From Typha latifolia (taxonomy: Eukaryota; Streptophyta; Magnoliopsida; Poales; Typhaceae), in assembly GCA_019914945.1 (NCBI GenBank), contig CM034100.1, positions 6,399,209-6,463,208 of the forward strand: a DNA stretch of 64,000 nucleotides, read 5' to 3'. Shown one piece after another: positions 49,701-60,515 of this stretch. The position numbers and the translations under genes are program-made. The notes beneath the pieces were generated by a model. The model saw only the letters and a list, made by a program, of their open reading frames with translations. It made no database searches and was not told the DNA's origin. The number at the start of each line of letters is the position of its first letter. Position 1 is the stretch's first letter.

Positions 49701-52646
49701 CTCACTTAGTAGTGAGTTTGCGCAAAAATGTTTAGTGGTCGTAGCCACTCTGCTCAGTGTACAAAGGCATACGGTTATCCTAACTCTTTCCCCAACTTGT
49801 GAAAGGAATCAGTTTCATGACCATTAAATTTAATTTTATGGGCTTAGTAACCATTAATTCTTGCCGGATGAAGAGTTACAGCCTCAAAATTTATGTAAAC
49901 TATTGCCTCCTGGTGCATGACCTACATAGTGCACTAGTTACTTTCTACAAGCAATTCTCAAAAACCAAATTGTATCAAGTGCACAAGATGTGGCGAGTGA
50001 AACGAGCAGTACCACTACACATGGTAATCCTAAATATAAAAGAGTCAAGTTAGTGTGAAACAATAGGGTTTGTCAGAATTCTAGTCGAGAAGATGATTAG
50101 AAAAGAAAAAAGAGATGTAGGATTTCACACCTCTACACTCAAATTAGGGTTTCAAAGCAAGACTCATATTGGAGGCAAAATTCAAAATTCTTCATTAATC
50201 TTAATTGGTAAAAAGTTAGTCTATAATCTTACAATGACAATAAGCAAATAGCACCCTAAACAATAGAAAAAAGCAAATACAACCCTAAACAACATAAATA
50301 AGCAAATACAACCCTAATATCATAAATGAACAAATATGTAATAAAAAAAGGTTTTTTATGTGTATACTTTTAAAAATCCTTTCTTTGCTCGTATGCCCCT
50401 TTAAAATAAATAATTGCATGTATATCCTCAAAACATATGTTATTTGCATAGATACCCATCCGATTACTTTTCAAGTTAAACCTCAATAATTTAACAGAAA
50501 AAAGACAAAAATACTTTTAACTAAGAAAATTTTATGAAAACTAGAATAAGGATAGCGTCTTTTTATATCTAAATTGTTCAAATCTTAATAGTTCGTTAAC
50601 TCCAAGAGGTCTCCATAAAAAAAATAAGAGTTTTAAAAAGTATACGTGCAAAAACTGTGTTTTAAAAGGTATATATGTAAATATCAAATTTAGAGGGGTA
50701 TACAAACAAATATGAGATGTTTGAAGGGTATGCATGGAAAAAGCCCATAAAAAATAACTCAGAACCAAATTCCTACTAGAGGGATCATCAACTGTTAGCA
50801 CCTCCTAAGCTAACACACACGCCAGTGTGATCTATCGGTGATGTCCACATCACAAGTATATTAAAAACAATGCATCTTTAAAGCCAAACACGTAGGAAAT
50901 ATCTACAAGACAATCAAAATTACTTTTTTGTGTAACTAGTATGGAAACTACGTACTGTAAGTTGTCATTTGACATAGTAGGAAAAATTTAGACAATGAGT
51001 TCCACAAGATCTAAAGAAGATTCCTACCAATATATCTACTGCACTATATGACTATATATAGTACACTAGAAGTCTGGAATGCATATGGTCAGAAGCATTA
51101 CAGTCTATTTAAAAGGTTAAAGCAACTACCTGAGCCTGTTGGGCCCATTACAAGAATATTGCTTTTCTCAAGTTCCACTGAATCAATATCATTTGTACTA
51201 GCTTCATTTTCCCTTGAATCCTCTGCAGACCTACATTTTTCAATAACATGAAAAAGACTATGATGGTTATTATGTATGTACATCAGTGCACTGTGTTTTA
51301 CTTTTACAAATAGAAGTAATGTTACTAGTCTAAGTAGTCAAGATCTACCACTTGGCGAGCGACTCATGAAATATTCTTTTGTAATGATTGTATACCGCCA
51401 CAGAGAGTACCTGGCAAGAGCAAACATAGTATACATTTCACATCAAGGAAAAGAATAGAAAATAAATCAAGTTTGAAACTTTGAATGGGTAATCCCCTAC
51501 AGCACTGGACCTTCCTTACTTCCATAATAGCCCATTCTTTTGACCTAAAATATTTTGTACATCCATTCATCAAGCCTTCTATGTACCACGGCTTATTGAT
51601 GAATTTTACCTTTTAACAGTACAATTCCCTCTAGTATACTTGTTTATACGTAAGAGTTTCTTCTTTCAAGCTTCTTGCAGAAACAGTGTAGATAAATTTT
51701 CTAGAATACCATTATGCTATAAAGTGATTAACCTAATTCTTCCAAGATAATGCTATAGCCACGAACCTACGAAGAGAAACCAAATAACTAGTTCAACTGA
51801 ATATGCATTGTCCAAAAAGTAACACAGCGAGAAGAAGCTAATATACCCACAACAACACCAAGAAGCATATCATTGTTCACAACCAAATAATAAAAAGCAT
51901 CCTTCAAAAACATCCTGGATGCCAAAACTAGCAAAATATTCCTCCCAATTAGTATATATCAAGAGCTATATTTAATCAAAGCAAACAAACATATCTAACT
52001 AGCACTGAAGTTATTAAAATCTTCACAGAATTATCAACCAACTGGAGAAAAATATATAAATATATATAACCTACCTTAATAGCAAAATCCCATAAAAAAA
52101 GAGAGAACTTTTAACAGAATTACCCGCTGACAAAACATAAATTTTACTAGCTTTTACCTTCTTTGCCAGCTCCTGCCCGATCACAAACTTATCTAACCCC
52201 CTAGAAATCTCCTTCGGTGTCGGGAACCTGCTCCCGAGATTAGAGCCGCCCCAAGAACTCTGCTTCGGATCAAACCCTCCTCCACCATCACCTCCGGCCC
52301 CACCTCCCCCTCCACCACCGACCCTGATCACATTGATCCGTCCCGGCAGGCTCGAATCCCCAGGCTGCTGCCATATCTCGGGAGGCTCCCCTCCGCCAGA
52401 TGATCTGGCGGCGGAGGCGCGATCGACGAGGTAGCCTTGGAGGGAGACGAGCTCATGCGCTCGGAAGCGACCCGGCAACCAGAAGTCGTCCCACCGCCTC
52501 CGGTAGATGTCGGAGACCCGACCGGCGTGCATGCGGCTGGACGACACGTGGACGGATCGGATAACAGCCGCCGCGGCGGCGGCGGCGGCGGCCCGAGATC
52601 GGACGGCGGCGGCGGCGGCGGCCCGAGATCGGACGGCGGCGGACAT
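37755..52646 (-). CDS. CLPX: ClpX-type AAA+ unfoldase, probably mitochondrial
   Basis: Fifteen exons on the minus strand: 52158-52646, 51349-51410, 51130-51230, 48933-49012, 44661-44711, 43763-43837, 43612-43689, 42199-42255, 40790-40860, 40602-40701, 40387-40491, 39899-39961, 39664-39786, 38593-38748, 37755-37826. All introns are GT-AG and all phases agree, giving 560 residues. Exon 1 is an Arg/Ala-rich targeting peptide plus a Gly-rich linker. It contains no cysteine, so the bacterial-type N-terminal zinc-binding domain is absent. Key motifs: Walker A GPTGSGKT (213-220, split over exons 3 and 4), pore loop GYVG (246-249), Walker [10 protein letters not shown] (274-282), RKH-type loop ARKHPRG in exon 8, IGF ClpP-docking tripeptide (361-363), PEFVGRFP in exon 11 and sensor-II GARGLRS (467-473). 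ClpX hexamers unfold proteins and feed them to the ClpP protease. Every functional motif is intact. The introns carry several transposons. Confidence 0.96.
41339..41690 (-). mobile_element. RTE-type LINE reverse-transcriptase fragment in CLPX intron 8
   Basis: Minus-strand translation, over frameshifts, gives [10 protein letters not shown] (decayed FADDIVLID active site), [25 protein letters not shown] and [14 protein letters not shown] followed by LRWRS. These are the conserved blocks at the end of the reverse transcriptase of plant RTE-like non-LTR elements. It is a short, dead, 5'-truncated piece in the same orientation as CLPX. Confidence 0.8.
45918..46375. mobile_element. MULE-type MITE in CLPX intron 4
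   Basis: A 458-bp element with inverted repeats of about 52 bp (GGAATTTTTACATAATTGCC at the left, GAGATTTTTATTTAACTGCC inverted at the right, both continuing ACTGAAAACTT). The 9-bp flanks ttatattta (45909-45917) and ttaaattta (46376-46384) match at 8 of 9 positions. A second nested set of aattgccac / gtggcaatt words makes the ends strongly self-complementary. No coding capacity is visible. Confidence 0.8.
46950..47430 (+). repeat. hAT-related dispersed repeat in CLPX intron 4
   Basis: It has the same word order as the split repeat 2273-2480 / 7097-7480: attgggatcag, a run of taaaaatt and ataataata, then ctccatctctctcc, ttaccac, catgctctctc and ctctcccact blocks. Because it is uninterrupted it reveals where the copy at 2480 was broken. 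Ends and TSD are not defined. Confidence 0.5.
50350..50746. mobile_element. MULE-type MITE in CLPX intron 3
   Basis: A 397-bp element with inverted repeats of roughly 100 bp. The left end is ggttttttatgtgtatac with cgtatgcccctttaaaa; the right end, inverted, is gggctttttccatgcatac with tgtatacccctctaaa. The 9-bp flanks ataaaaaaa (50341-50349) and ataaaaaat (50747-50755) match at 8 of 9 positions but are low-complexity. The long palindromic structure would form a stable hairpin in the pre-mRNA. Confidence 0.72.
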
Positions 52647-52972
52647 GGCGAGAGAGAGGGGGATTGAGGAAGAGGGAGAAAGTGTTTCGTGATGGGATTG
52701 GAGAGAAATTTGGGAGTGGGACGAGGGTAAAATATCTTGATTTGGTTGTTGGTAATGTTATATTGTTGTTTTAATAATAATTCTGAAGGGTAATAAGTTT
52801 TGGGATGGAGTTGGGAGTTCCGAATTGCGATAGATTGGATAGAGACGGGAGAATGAAGAAGGCTGCGTGAAGGATACGATAAACTGAATAGTTTTACTGT
52901 AGGTATATTTAAAAGCTCCAAAACCGCTGTGGAACAATAAATAGAGTTTTATAATTAAGAGCATAAGTAAAA
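52647..52972. other. CLPX promoter and 5' UTR region
   Basis: About 330 bp lie between the CLPX start codon and the neighbouring LTR. Immediately upstream of the ATG, on the minus strand, the sequence is CT-rich (ctctctcgcc), typical of a plant 5' UTR. The retrotransposon LTR begins only about 330 bp upstream, so it may overlap the native promoter. Confidence 0.45.
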
Positions 52973-54999
52973 TGTGACACCCACACGTCCGTGCATAGCA
53001 CGAGCCCACACGGCACATACATAATACCTGATCATTCAGTTTGTTACTGACAATCAAATAAACCTATAGCAATATCATAATTTTATCTACAATAACTAAG
53101 AATAACTCAAGTCTAACTGTCAACAGCATACAGATAACCTTACTTGGGCCCCACACAGGCCACAACACATCATCAAGAACTTTTCACAACTACATATACA
53201 CAACAGAGGTATATACATAATTATACAAGTACAAAATCACCTGCTAAAATATAAGACAAGGATACAGATACACTTTGGAGGATGTCAACTATTGATAAGA
53301 TAACTCAACTGGCCTATAACACTAACCACACTCTACTCCTCACTCACCAGCAAGACCTCTAAGGGAGTATCCTGCTCCTCTCGTTCACTTGGGTTTTTGG
53401 AAAGGTAAAACAAGAGAGTCATGAGTTAAAGGCTCAGTGAATAGACCTTACCCTGAATCAGTGATGCCAAACAGAGAGTAAATCAAGTACTGGATAATAT
53501 GAATCAAAAAGAGTATCATGAATGAGTAAATGAATGTGTCCTCAATACTACATAAATGAAATATAGATAACATGTCATGTCATAAATGATAAAAATACAT
53601 AATCCTCGACAATGAATAAACAGATCACCACGTCATATGATCATCATAACTCTCTCTTAAATATGACACATGATGCATGCCGACCATGACAATACTATGA
53701 TATCAGATACAATTATATATGATGTATATTAACCACTCAATAATCAGGTATGTCAGATAATAATGAAATCATATGCATTTCTTAGCATCACGATCATCAT
53801 CGACATCTCGGTATAATATCATCATACTAGACCACTGTGCACAGTCAACACTCAGTATCTGGTCTCAACATATGCCCGAAGGCTCAGAGCATACTCTGCC
53901 ATCCGCAAGGAGTATCTCAAATATAATCATACCCTGCCATCCGCTAAGGGTATCAACATCCATCCAGACCGGGCACCCTTCTAGCTGATAGAAATCTCGT
54001 AAGGATAACTCGCCACATATACCCTAGCGAACGGCATGTGTCTGAATGTATGCTGCGCACACAGACTAATGACCTCGGACGTAAGGCCAACAGGATCGCG
54101 ACCATGTCGAGCGATCAATCATCCACCAAGCGCGTCCTAACCCTCGCGCCCACTCGGGTATCCTCACGCTTTCTATCAACTATCCTATCAATCACATTTC
54201 ATGTTTTCCTTCTAAATGACATATCATATGCATATATCCAGTACGATAACGAGTCAATGCATAAAAGGAATTTAGGTAGAATAGGAATCAAGAGAAAATG
54301 ATGCAATATAGTCTCCAATTGTATCGTCAACACATGCATACTCATGCTACAGATCAACTCGGTAAACAATTATAACAGTAGAATCATCTCTAATTATCTC
54401 TATATATGTCACCAATGTACTCATATTCCAAATCAGCATAATCGAATGCATGATAAAATATGCTCGACTATAATCATCTTTAGATAAAATTATATAATCA
54501 TGCTGGAGGCCAAAACATGCATGTACATAAATGTATAATATAACCTAATTTGAGAAAGGCGTCTAAGGGATAAAACTACTCACACCACTGAAATATCAAA
54601 CCACCACTTGTTCACGCTGCTACGATAACGATCAGGCCTCAATAGCTAGGTCCACAGGGTCTTAAACAGGGGGGTCGGGATCTGAAATTATTTATAACAA
54701 ATATGTCAGTCTTTCTATCAATTAAAATTAACTAGACAAAATAATAGTTTCTTATTGTAATTATGTACTCTTTATTTCTATATTTAATTTTGTTATTTAT
54801 TAATCATAATTATATTATTTATTTGTGTATTTAGAATATATTTTATCTGTCTATTATTCTCTTTGATAATTAAGAAAATAAGAATTAAGTTACTGCAATT
54901 AATTACGTAAGAATATACGTACATAACCCTAAAAATTTCTTAGGATTAAAATAGTAATTTATATTGCAGGCATTTTGCTAAACATGGTGCTGGGCTAAT

Positions 55000-55003
<4 letters not shown>

Positions 55004-55037
<34 letters not shown>
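55004..55037 (+). repeat. (AT)17 microsatellite
   Basis: A perfect AT dinucleotide run inside the LTR-like unit. Confidence 0.95.
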
Positions 55038-55040
<3 letters not shown>

Positions 55041-55228
55041 GAGAAAAAAAAAACAAAATATAGAATTGTATATAGTGCTGGGCTCAGCCCAGCACCATGC
55101 AACAAGGCGGCCGGGCTCGGCCCCGCCGCCTTGGCGCCGTATAGGGCGGCGGGCCGAGCCCGGCACCACTTGCGGGGGTGCGATCGAGAGGAGAGAAGGG
55201 AAGAAGGAGGAGGAGAGGAAGAAGAAAG

Positions 55229-55308
55229 AGAAGAAGAAGAAGAAGAAGTAGAAGAAGAAGAAGAAGAAGAAGAAGAAGAAGAAGAAGAAGAAGAAGAAGA
55301 AGAAGAAA
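55229..55308 (+). repeat. (AAG)n microsatellite
   Basis: About 26 AAG trinucleotides with one interruption (agtag near 55248). It produces spurious poly-Glu, poly-Arg/Lys and poly-Ser/Leu open frames. Confidence 0.95.
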
Positions 55309-55440
55309 GAAAATAGGAAGAAGATGGTTGGGCCATAAGGGAGGGGTGCGGCCGCTGGTGGCCACTCAGCGGCCGGCCTCTCGCCGACGGCTCAATCCTC
55401 CGGCGGTTCCGAGAGGAAGCCGACAAGGAGAAAAAGAGAA

Positions 55441-55632
55441 ATAGAGAGAGAGAGAGAGGTAGAGAGAGAGAGAGGGAGAGAGAGAGGGAGGGAGGCTTAC
55501 TGGAGCTAGAGGAGGTGGCGGCGGCAGTGGGTAGAGGGAGAGAGTGTTTGAGAGAGAGAGAAAGAGAGAAAGGTCAGAGAGAGCTTGAAAGAGAAAGAGA
55601 GAGAGAGAGAGGAAGAAAAGGGAGAGAGAGGC
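55441..55632 (+). repeat. (GA)n-rich tract
   Basis: Two purine blocks of gagagag with ggga interruptions (55441-55495 and 55544-55632), separated by a GC-rich spacer. The open frames here are low-complexity. Confidence 0.85.
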
Positions 55633-55836
55633 GGTGGGGAGGGAGGCTGTGGCTACGGCGGTGGCAGCGGGGGCCCACCGCGCCAGCTGGCTCGGCCAAG
55701 TTGGTCGGGCCAGCACTTGGGGCGCGTGGCGCCCAACTCCGCTGCCACTGCATGGCACGAGCTGTCGTGCCATGCAGTGCAGGAATTTTTTTTATTTTTT
55801 TTAACCTTGGGTTATTACAATAAGTGAGGGGTTGTC

Positions 55837-55940
55837 AAAATAAACGAGCTGCTCGGGCTAACCTTTATGTTGAGTCTCAGTTTTATTTCTTATCTCGATT
55901 TAAATTTTAAATCGAGTTTAAGTTGGAACTAGTTTGCTCC
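55837..55940. repeat. Decayed relative of the 17180-17812 hAT element
   Basis: The words gttgtcaaaataaacgagctg, aaatcgagtttaag and ctccggctcgactc, in the order seen at the ends of the better-preserved copy, indicate an old fragment. No TSD remains. Confidence 0.5.
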
Positions 55941-56339
55941 GGCTCGACTCAATAGACTTGACTTAAATATAATATTTATTAATTTATTTAATAAAAGACT
56001 AAGTTATATTTCATTTAAACAATGTTATATCTAATTTTAATGGAAAAATCAACCTACACCCAAACACAACTTATTCCCCCAATTATCAATAAAAATTACA
56101 TATCTGAGCAACTATATCGAAGAATTCAAAATTTGACAACCACAAAACACTACCAACACTATCAACATTCATAATCGAACTCAACATCTAACTAATTATA
56201 CCAGATTTAATATCCACACTGAAAAACATAAGTTTAAAACATCACCCTTTGGAACAAAACAGTAATCAAGTTTTTAGATGTAGAAACAATAATCACATTT
56301 AATCTAGAATCCTTGACATCGGGTCTTCATTTATCCTCT

Positions 56340-59300
56340 TCCAAATTCACCACCACTCAAGTAGAAATCTTTTTTGCCTCTTTTGAAACTTTCATCTCCC
56401 TGACTGTCTACCCAGCATAAGAATAAAGACATTATTTTATGTTGCAAGGCTTTCCAAGACTTTGAATAGTCATTAAAAATTCTATTGTTTCTTTCAATCT
56501 AAATACTCCAAATCAGAGTAGTAATCCATACTAAGAACAACTTACTATCAATTATATTTAGCAGAATTTTTTCTCGCAAACCAATACTTCACATGTTTAG
56601 GATTTCATTTAACATGTTGGAGAGAACCTTTCTGATCTCATTTAACATCTTCACATACCAACATTTCAAAAATAAAATAATCCATTTATTCATCTTTAGA
56701 ACAAAAAATATAAGTAGCAATACCAGTCCACCCTCTTTTTAACAAATTATATCTAATTATAATTTTATTCTAACGCATCAACCATAGAAAAGCCCTCACT
56801 TTCATTTGGATCTTTAACTTACATATCATTAGAAGTCTTCTAGGTATGAGTCCCCCATTATATAGGAACATATATAATCATCTAACAGTATAAATGTCAT
56901 TGCTATTAACTAGCCATTGCAGAGTATAGATTTATTGGACGAAGTTATACCACTGATCTCAACCGATATTTTCATTTCTTGCTCTCTTTTTCTTAATTAT
57001 TCAAATTTATTGCATGCCGATAATTTTTCTGTATAACCACCTCTATCTTGTCAGAATTTAAAAGTCTTCACCACCACTTAGCTAATAAAGCCTTATTCAT
57101 ATCAGTAAGATCAGTTACATACTTACACCCAAATCATCAAACTCTTTTTTCATACAAATTCGTCTCTACTACATTAAAAAATATGCTTTATTATTCACAG
57201 TTGAACCTCTCCAAAGAAAGCTCCTTCTCAGTCTATCAATTTTATTCTTCACCTATATAGGTAGATTAAGAAAAGAGTGATAGTAAAAAGGAATGGAGCC
57301 CAAAGTTGAATTAATCAATGTGATCTTTCTCCCTAGGGAGACAATTTTCTCTTTCCATCTAGTAAGCCTTTTTTTAATTTTATCTATAACAGACATCCAA
57401 TCACATTTTATAAGCGTACTATTATGTATGATAAACCCAGATATTTAATGTGATACTAAAGAAAAGGGTTGTCACATGCGAGGCACGTGCCTCACCTATC
57501 CCCTTCTTCTTTCCTTCTTTGACTTAAATTAGGAGGATCGCTGAAATCTCACAAACCCTAACTATAAAAACATAGCAAACTCTTCCTCGAGATGCATTAA
57601 AGTTTTCTTCTCCTCTTTCTTCCCCTTTGTGTTCCTTTTCTTCCTTCATCACCGAAGTCGTCCTCATTATGGTTGGTCATCGGAACTGTTAGAGTAAATT
57701 ACCTACATTCAAGAGCCACTTGTAAGTCCTCCCCCACCCCACAAATTTAATTAAATATTAATATGTTAGATTTTAAATATCTAATTTTGGTGTTTGCGGC
57801 TTCACCAATCAAAATTTGCCGGCCGATGGCTTCGAGTCACCACGGCTCATGTACTAAAATCTTTGTACATTTGACATTGTGCATTATGAGATTGAGAAGG
57901 TTGGCATAATAAAATTGAGGGTGATATTAGTTTGTTAATTGCATCTCTATGACTTATACTTATTTATCATATTATGAGTTTGCTAGCTATTATTTTTAAT
58001 TATTAAACTTTGATTAATATCTCATATTAGATAAAGAATAATTTTCTAGTTTTTGGGTGGATTCAGTTACCTATCAACATAGCAAATAAACGCCCCCACT
58101 AGGACTCTTCCTCCCTTTAGGATTTTGGCCTTCACACTTTTAAATATAATAGTAGATTTTAGTTTAAAATTGAAAAGCTAAATATTGTCTTAGTGATATT
58201 TAGAAGATATTGATTATATAATTTAGATATTTTATGTCTTTGAAAGTTTTTTGAATTGGAGTTATTAAATAGATTTTGAGTTTTATTATATTATGGATAA
58301 TAAGTTAAGACTTCGTGGATCTCAAGCCTATTGGGATATATGGTCAGTCATGATTTCTATTTTCGGATCGTGATATTTAATAAAGGATTTTTTTTTCACT
58401 TTACAGTTCAGAATATGAGCCAATCTTTTCTCTTCCTCATGATTTGAGTCTATATAAACCAAAGAGCTCTTCTCAAAATTGATCTTTAACCCTGAAATAG
58501 CTTCAAAGAAGTATAGTATAAATTTTAGAACCTCTATTTCTTTCTCATTAACCTTAAGAAAAATAAGGGTATCATCTACATACCGTAGATTTATTATCCC
58601 TTGATCTCTCGCATTATGTCTCAGCCCATTTAGCAGTCTATTTCTTTTTGCTTAGTCTATCATCCGATTTAACTTGTCAACCACTAGTAAAAATAAATAG
58701 GGAAACAAAAGATACCCTTGTCGTAGCCCTTTTCTACATCAAAAATACTTATCAATATCTCTATTTACTAGCACTATAGAAAAATCAGTCGATACTAATT
58801 ACATAACCTAGTTAATCCAGTGACAGCACTAAATAATACTTGGCAATAATCAGTAATATGAGATTTAATGATCATAATATCTCTCACCTACTCTCCTATT
58901 AATAAGGAGTTTATAATATTTTCTCTTTTCCTCTCATTGGCTATGACATAAAAATAGGATGTGTTCAAATCTCCTTGCAGCATGTCTGGACCTCTGCTAT
59001 CACAGCAGCTCCTCCTTTATATACAGCTAAGTTAGCTTAGATACTAAGTCCCTTTTAGTATCGACCTCCTTAATAGTTAATTTCATATCTTCCTCAAGAA
59101 GATCTAAAGTATTAATGCTCTTAAGCTAACTTTTCTTTTAAGCTTGATCCACTATTTCATTATTCTTTTACTCCATCCTCGCAGCCATTGCCTCACCTTT
59201 TTTATTTTAACTGCCCAAACATCTATTGCTATTGTCCCTTCCATAGGAGAATTCCACCACTTTCTTATCAAACCATCAAATTCTTCTTTAGAGAACCAAA

Positions 59301-59400
59301 AAATGCACTAATCTAAAAATAGTATTTATTACATGCTTAGATCATATATCAACCAACAATGGCACATGACCTAAATATATTCTAAGAAAGCCAGTGACTC
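56340..59400 (-). mobile_element. L1-type LINE ORF2 remnant, split by an insertion
   Basis: Minus-strand translation, across many stops and frameshifts, runs from right to left. It passes the linker after the endonuclease (KEEFDGLIRKWWNSP at about 59250; REWLRG/LRGWSKR), the reverse transcriptase (RKGLRQGYPLFPYLFLLVVD, then RYVDDTLIFLKV carrying the YXDD catalytic box near 58560, and GLKINFEKSSLVYI), the thumb (IDKIKKRLTRWKEKIVSLG, then ITLINSTLGSIP near 57300) and RLRRSFLWRGS. A zinc-knuckle-like C-terminal part follows to about 56340. This order is that of plant L1 LINE ORF2. The element is dead, 5'-truncated near 59400, and interrupted at about 57456-58380. Confidence 0.82.
57456..58380. 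mobile_element. Unclassified insertion within the LINE
   Basis: The LINE reading is continuous on either side (thumb up to about 57455, reverse transcriptase from about 58380) but absent here, so roughly 925 bp were inserted. The insert carries gcgaggcacgtgcctc near 57478 (palindromic) and a segment at 57590-57900 that recurs at 60170-60515. I cannot assign it to an element class; it might be LTR-derived. Confidence 0.55.
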
Positions 59401-59410
59401 TAGTCATAGG

Positions 59411-59660
59411 TAGGGGTGTAAATGAGCTGAGCTTGAGCGTAGTGACTCGAGTTTAGGCTCAAGTCAACTCAAATCGTATTGAGCCTGAGCTTGAATTGGG
59501 CTTATTTTTTAGTCGAACTTAAACTGAGCTAGACTGAGCTTGAGCCGAGCCCAAGCCTAAAACTAAGTTATTTTTAAGCCAGGCTGAAACAAGCCTATTG
59601 ATTAAGAATGAGTTCAAGTTGCCAAAGCTTAAAACAAGCCAAGAACTATTCAAGCTGAGC
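59411..59660. repeat. Decayed relative of the 17180-17812 hAT element
   Basis: It starts TAGGGGTGTAAATGAGCTGAG, nearly identical to the left terminus of the copy at 17180, followed by gagcttgagc, ctcgagtttaggctc and gagccgagccc words. The right end is lost and no TSD can be read. It abuts the 5' end of the LINE remnant. Confidence 0.7.
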
Positions 59661-60038
59661 CAAGAATTATATATATAATATTAATAAATATTATAATTAT
59701 ACATATGAGGCCAAGAAAGTTAACCAATAGTTAAATTTTGATCTATTCAGAGAAAAATAGGCTCTAGCGATCAAGACGGTTGTCAGGCTAAGAATCCGGT
59801 CCATCGATAGGCCCAATGCCCTCGTAGATCGGGTTTGGGCTCATTAGTGCAATTGGCGGTGCAAGGATCCGAGAACAAGGGTAGTGGGATATCCTCGGGA
59901 GGGGATGCAGATATTCTCACCCCGGACGGACGAAATGATAAGGCATTCTCTCTAAGTATACCTTAGCGGCATAAGAGTCTTCCAATTTGAAGTTGAAGGT
60001 AATACGAACAAGTGGAAAAAAGAGAAAGTGTATCATTA

Positions 60039-60515
60039 GGTTTGAAGAGGCATCAAAGCTTCCTTCTCCTCTTTCTTCCCCTTCGCTTTCCTTTTCTTTC
60101 TTCATCACCGAAGTCATCCTCATTATCGTTGGTCGTCGGAATCGTCAAAGTAAATTATCATTGGGTTCAAAGAGGCATCAAAGCTTCCTTCTCCTCTTTC
60201 TTCCCCTTCGCTTTCTTTTTCTTCCTTTATCACCAAAATTGATACTTTTATCACCGAAATCGTCTTTATTATCGTTGGTCATCGGAACCGTTGGAGTAAA
60301 TTACCCTCACTAAACAAGTTGCCTGTGAGTCCTCCCCACCCCACAAATTTAATTAAACATTAATATGTTAGATTTTAAATACCTAATTTTGGTGTTTACG
60401 GCTTCGCCAATGAAAATCACCTGTTGACAACTTTGAGTGTTGACAACTTTGAGTCACCATGGCTTATGTACCAAAATCTTTGCGCCTTTGGCATCGTGCA
60501 CTATGAGATAGAAAA
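60039..60515 (+). repeat. Second copy of the 57590-57900 repeat, with internal 125-bp duplication
   Basis: The block beginning catcaaagcttccttctcc occurs at 60051 and again at 60176 (period 125 bp), each with ttcttccccttcgcttt and tcaccgaa. From 60290 on, the sequence follows 57710-57900 closely: cctccccaccccacaaattt, taatatgttagattttaaat, ctaattttggtgttt and gcactatgaga. The two loci (57.6 kb and 60.2 kb) are therefore copies of the same unit, about 2.6 kb apart in the same orientation. Confidence 0.8.

Larger units (their letters stand above)
52973..55819 (-). mobile_element. Probable solo LTR of a gypsy-type retrotransposon
   Basis: Read on the minus strand the unit starts TGTAATAACCC at 55819 and ends GGGTGTCACA at 52973, the usual terminal words of plant Tekay/Del-type gypsy LTRs. 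ataag occurs at both outer flanks (52963-52967 and 55820-55824). If this is the TSD, five extra bases (taaaa) lie between it and the canonical end. There is no pol or gag inside. The unit contains GC-rich patches, a palindrome (gcatggcacgagctgtcgtgccatgc at about 55750), an (AT)n run, an (AAG)n run and (GA)n runs. The length, 2847 bp, is long but within the range for this group. Confidence 0.6.

Noticed and set aside
54995..55444. Overlapping frames with poly-Ser, poly-Leu, poly-Arg or poly-Glu
   Set aside because: They are products of the (AAG)n microsatellite.
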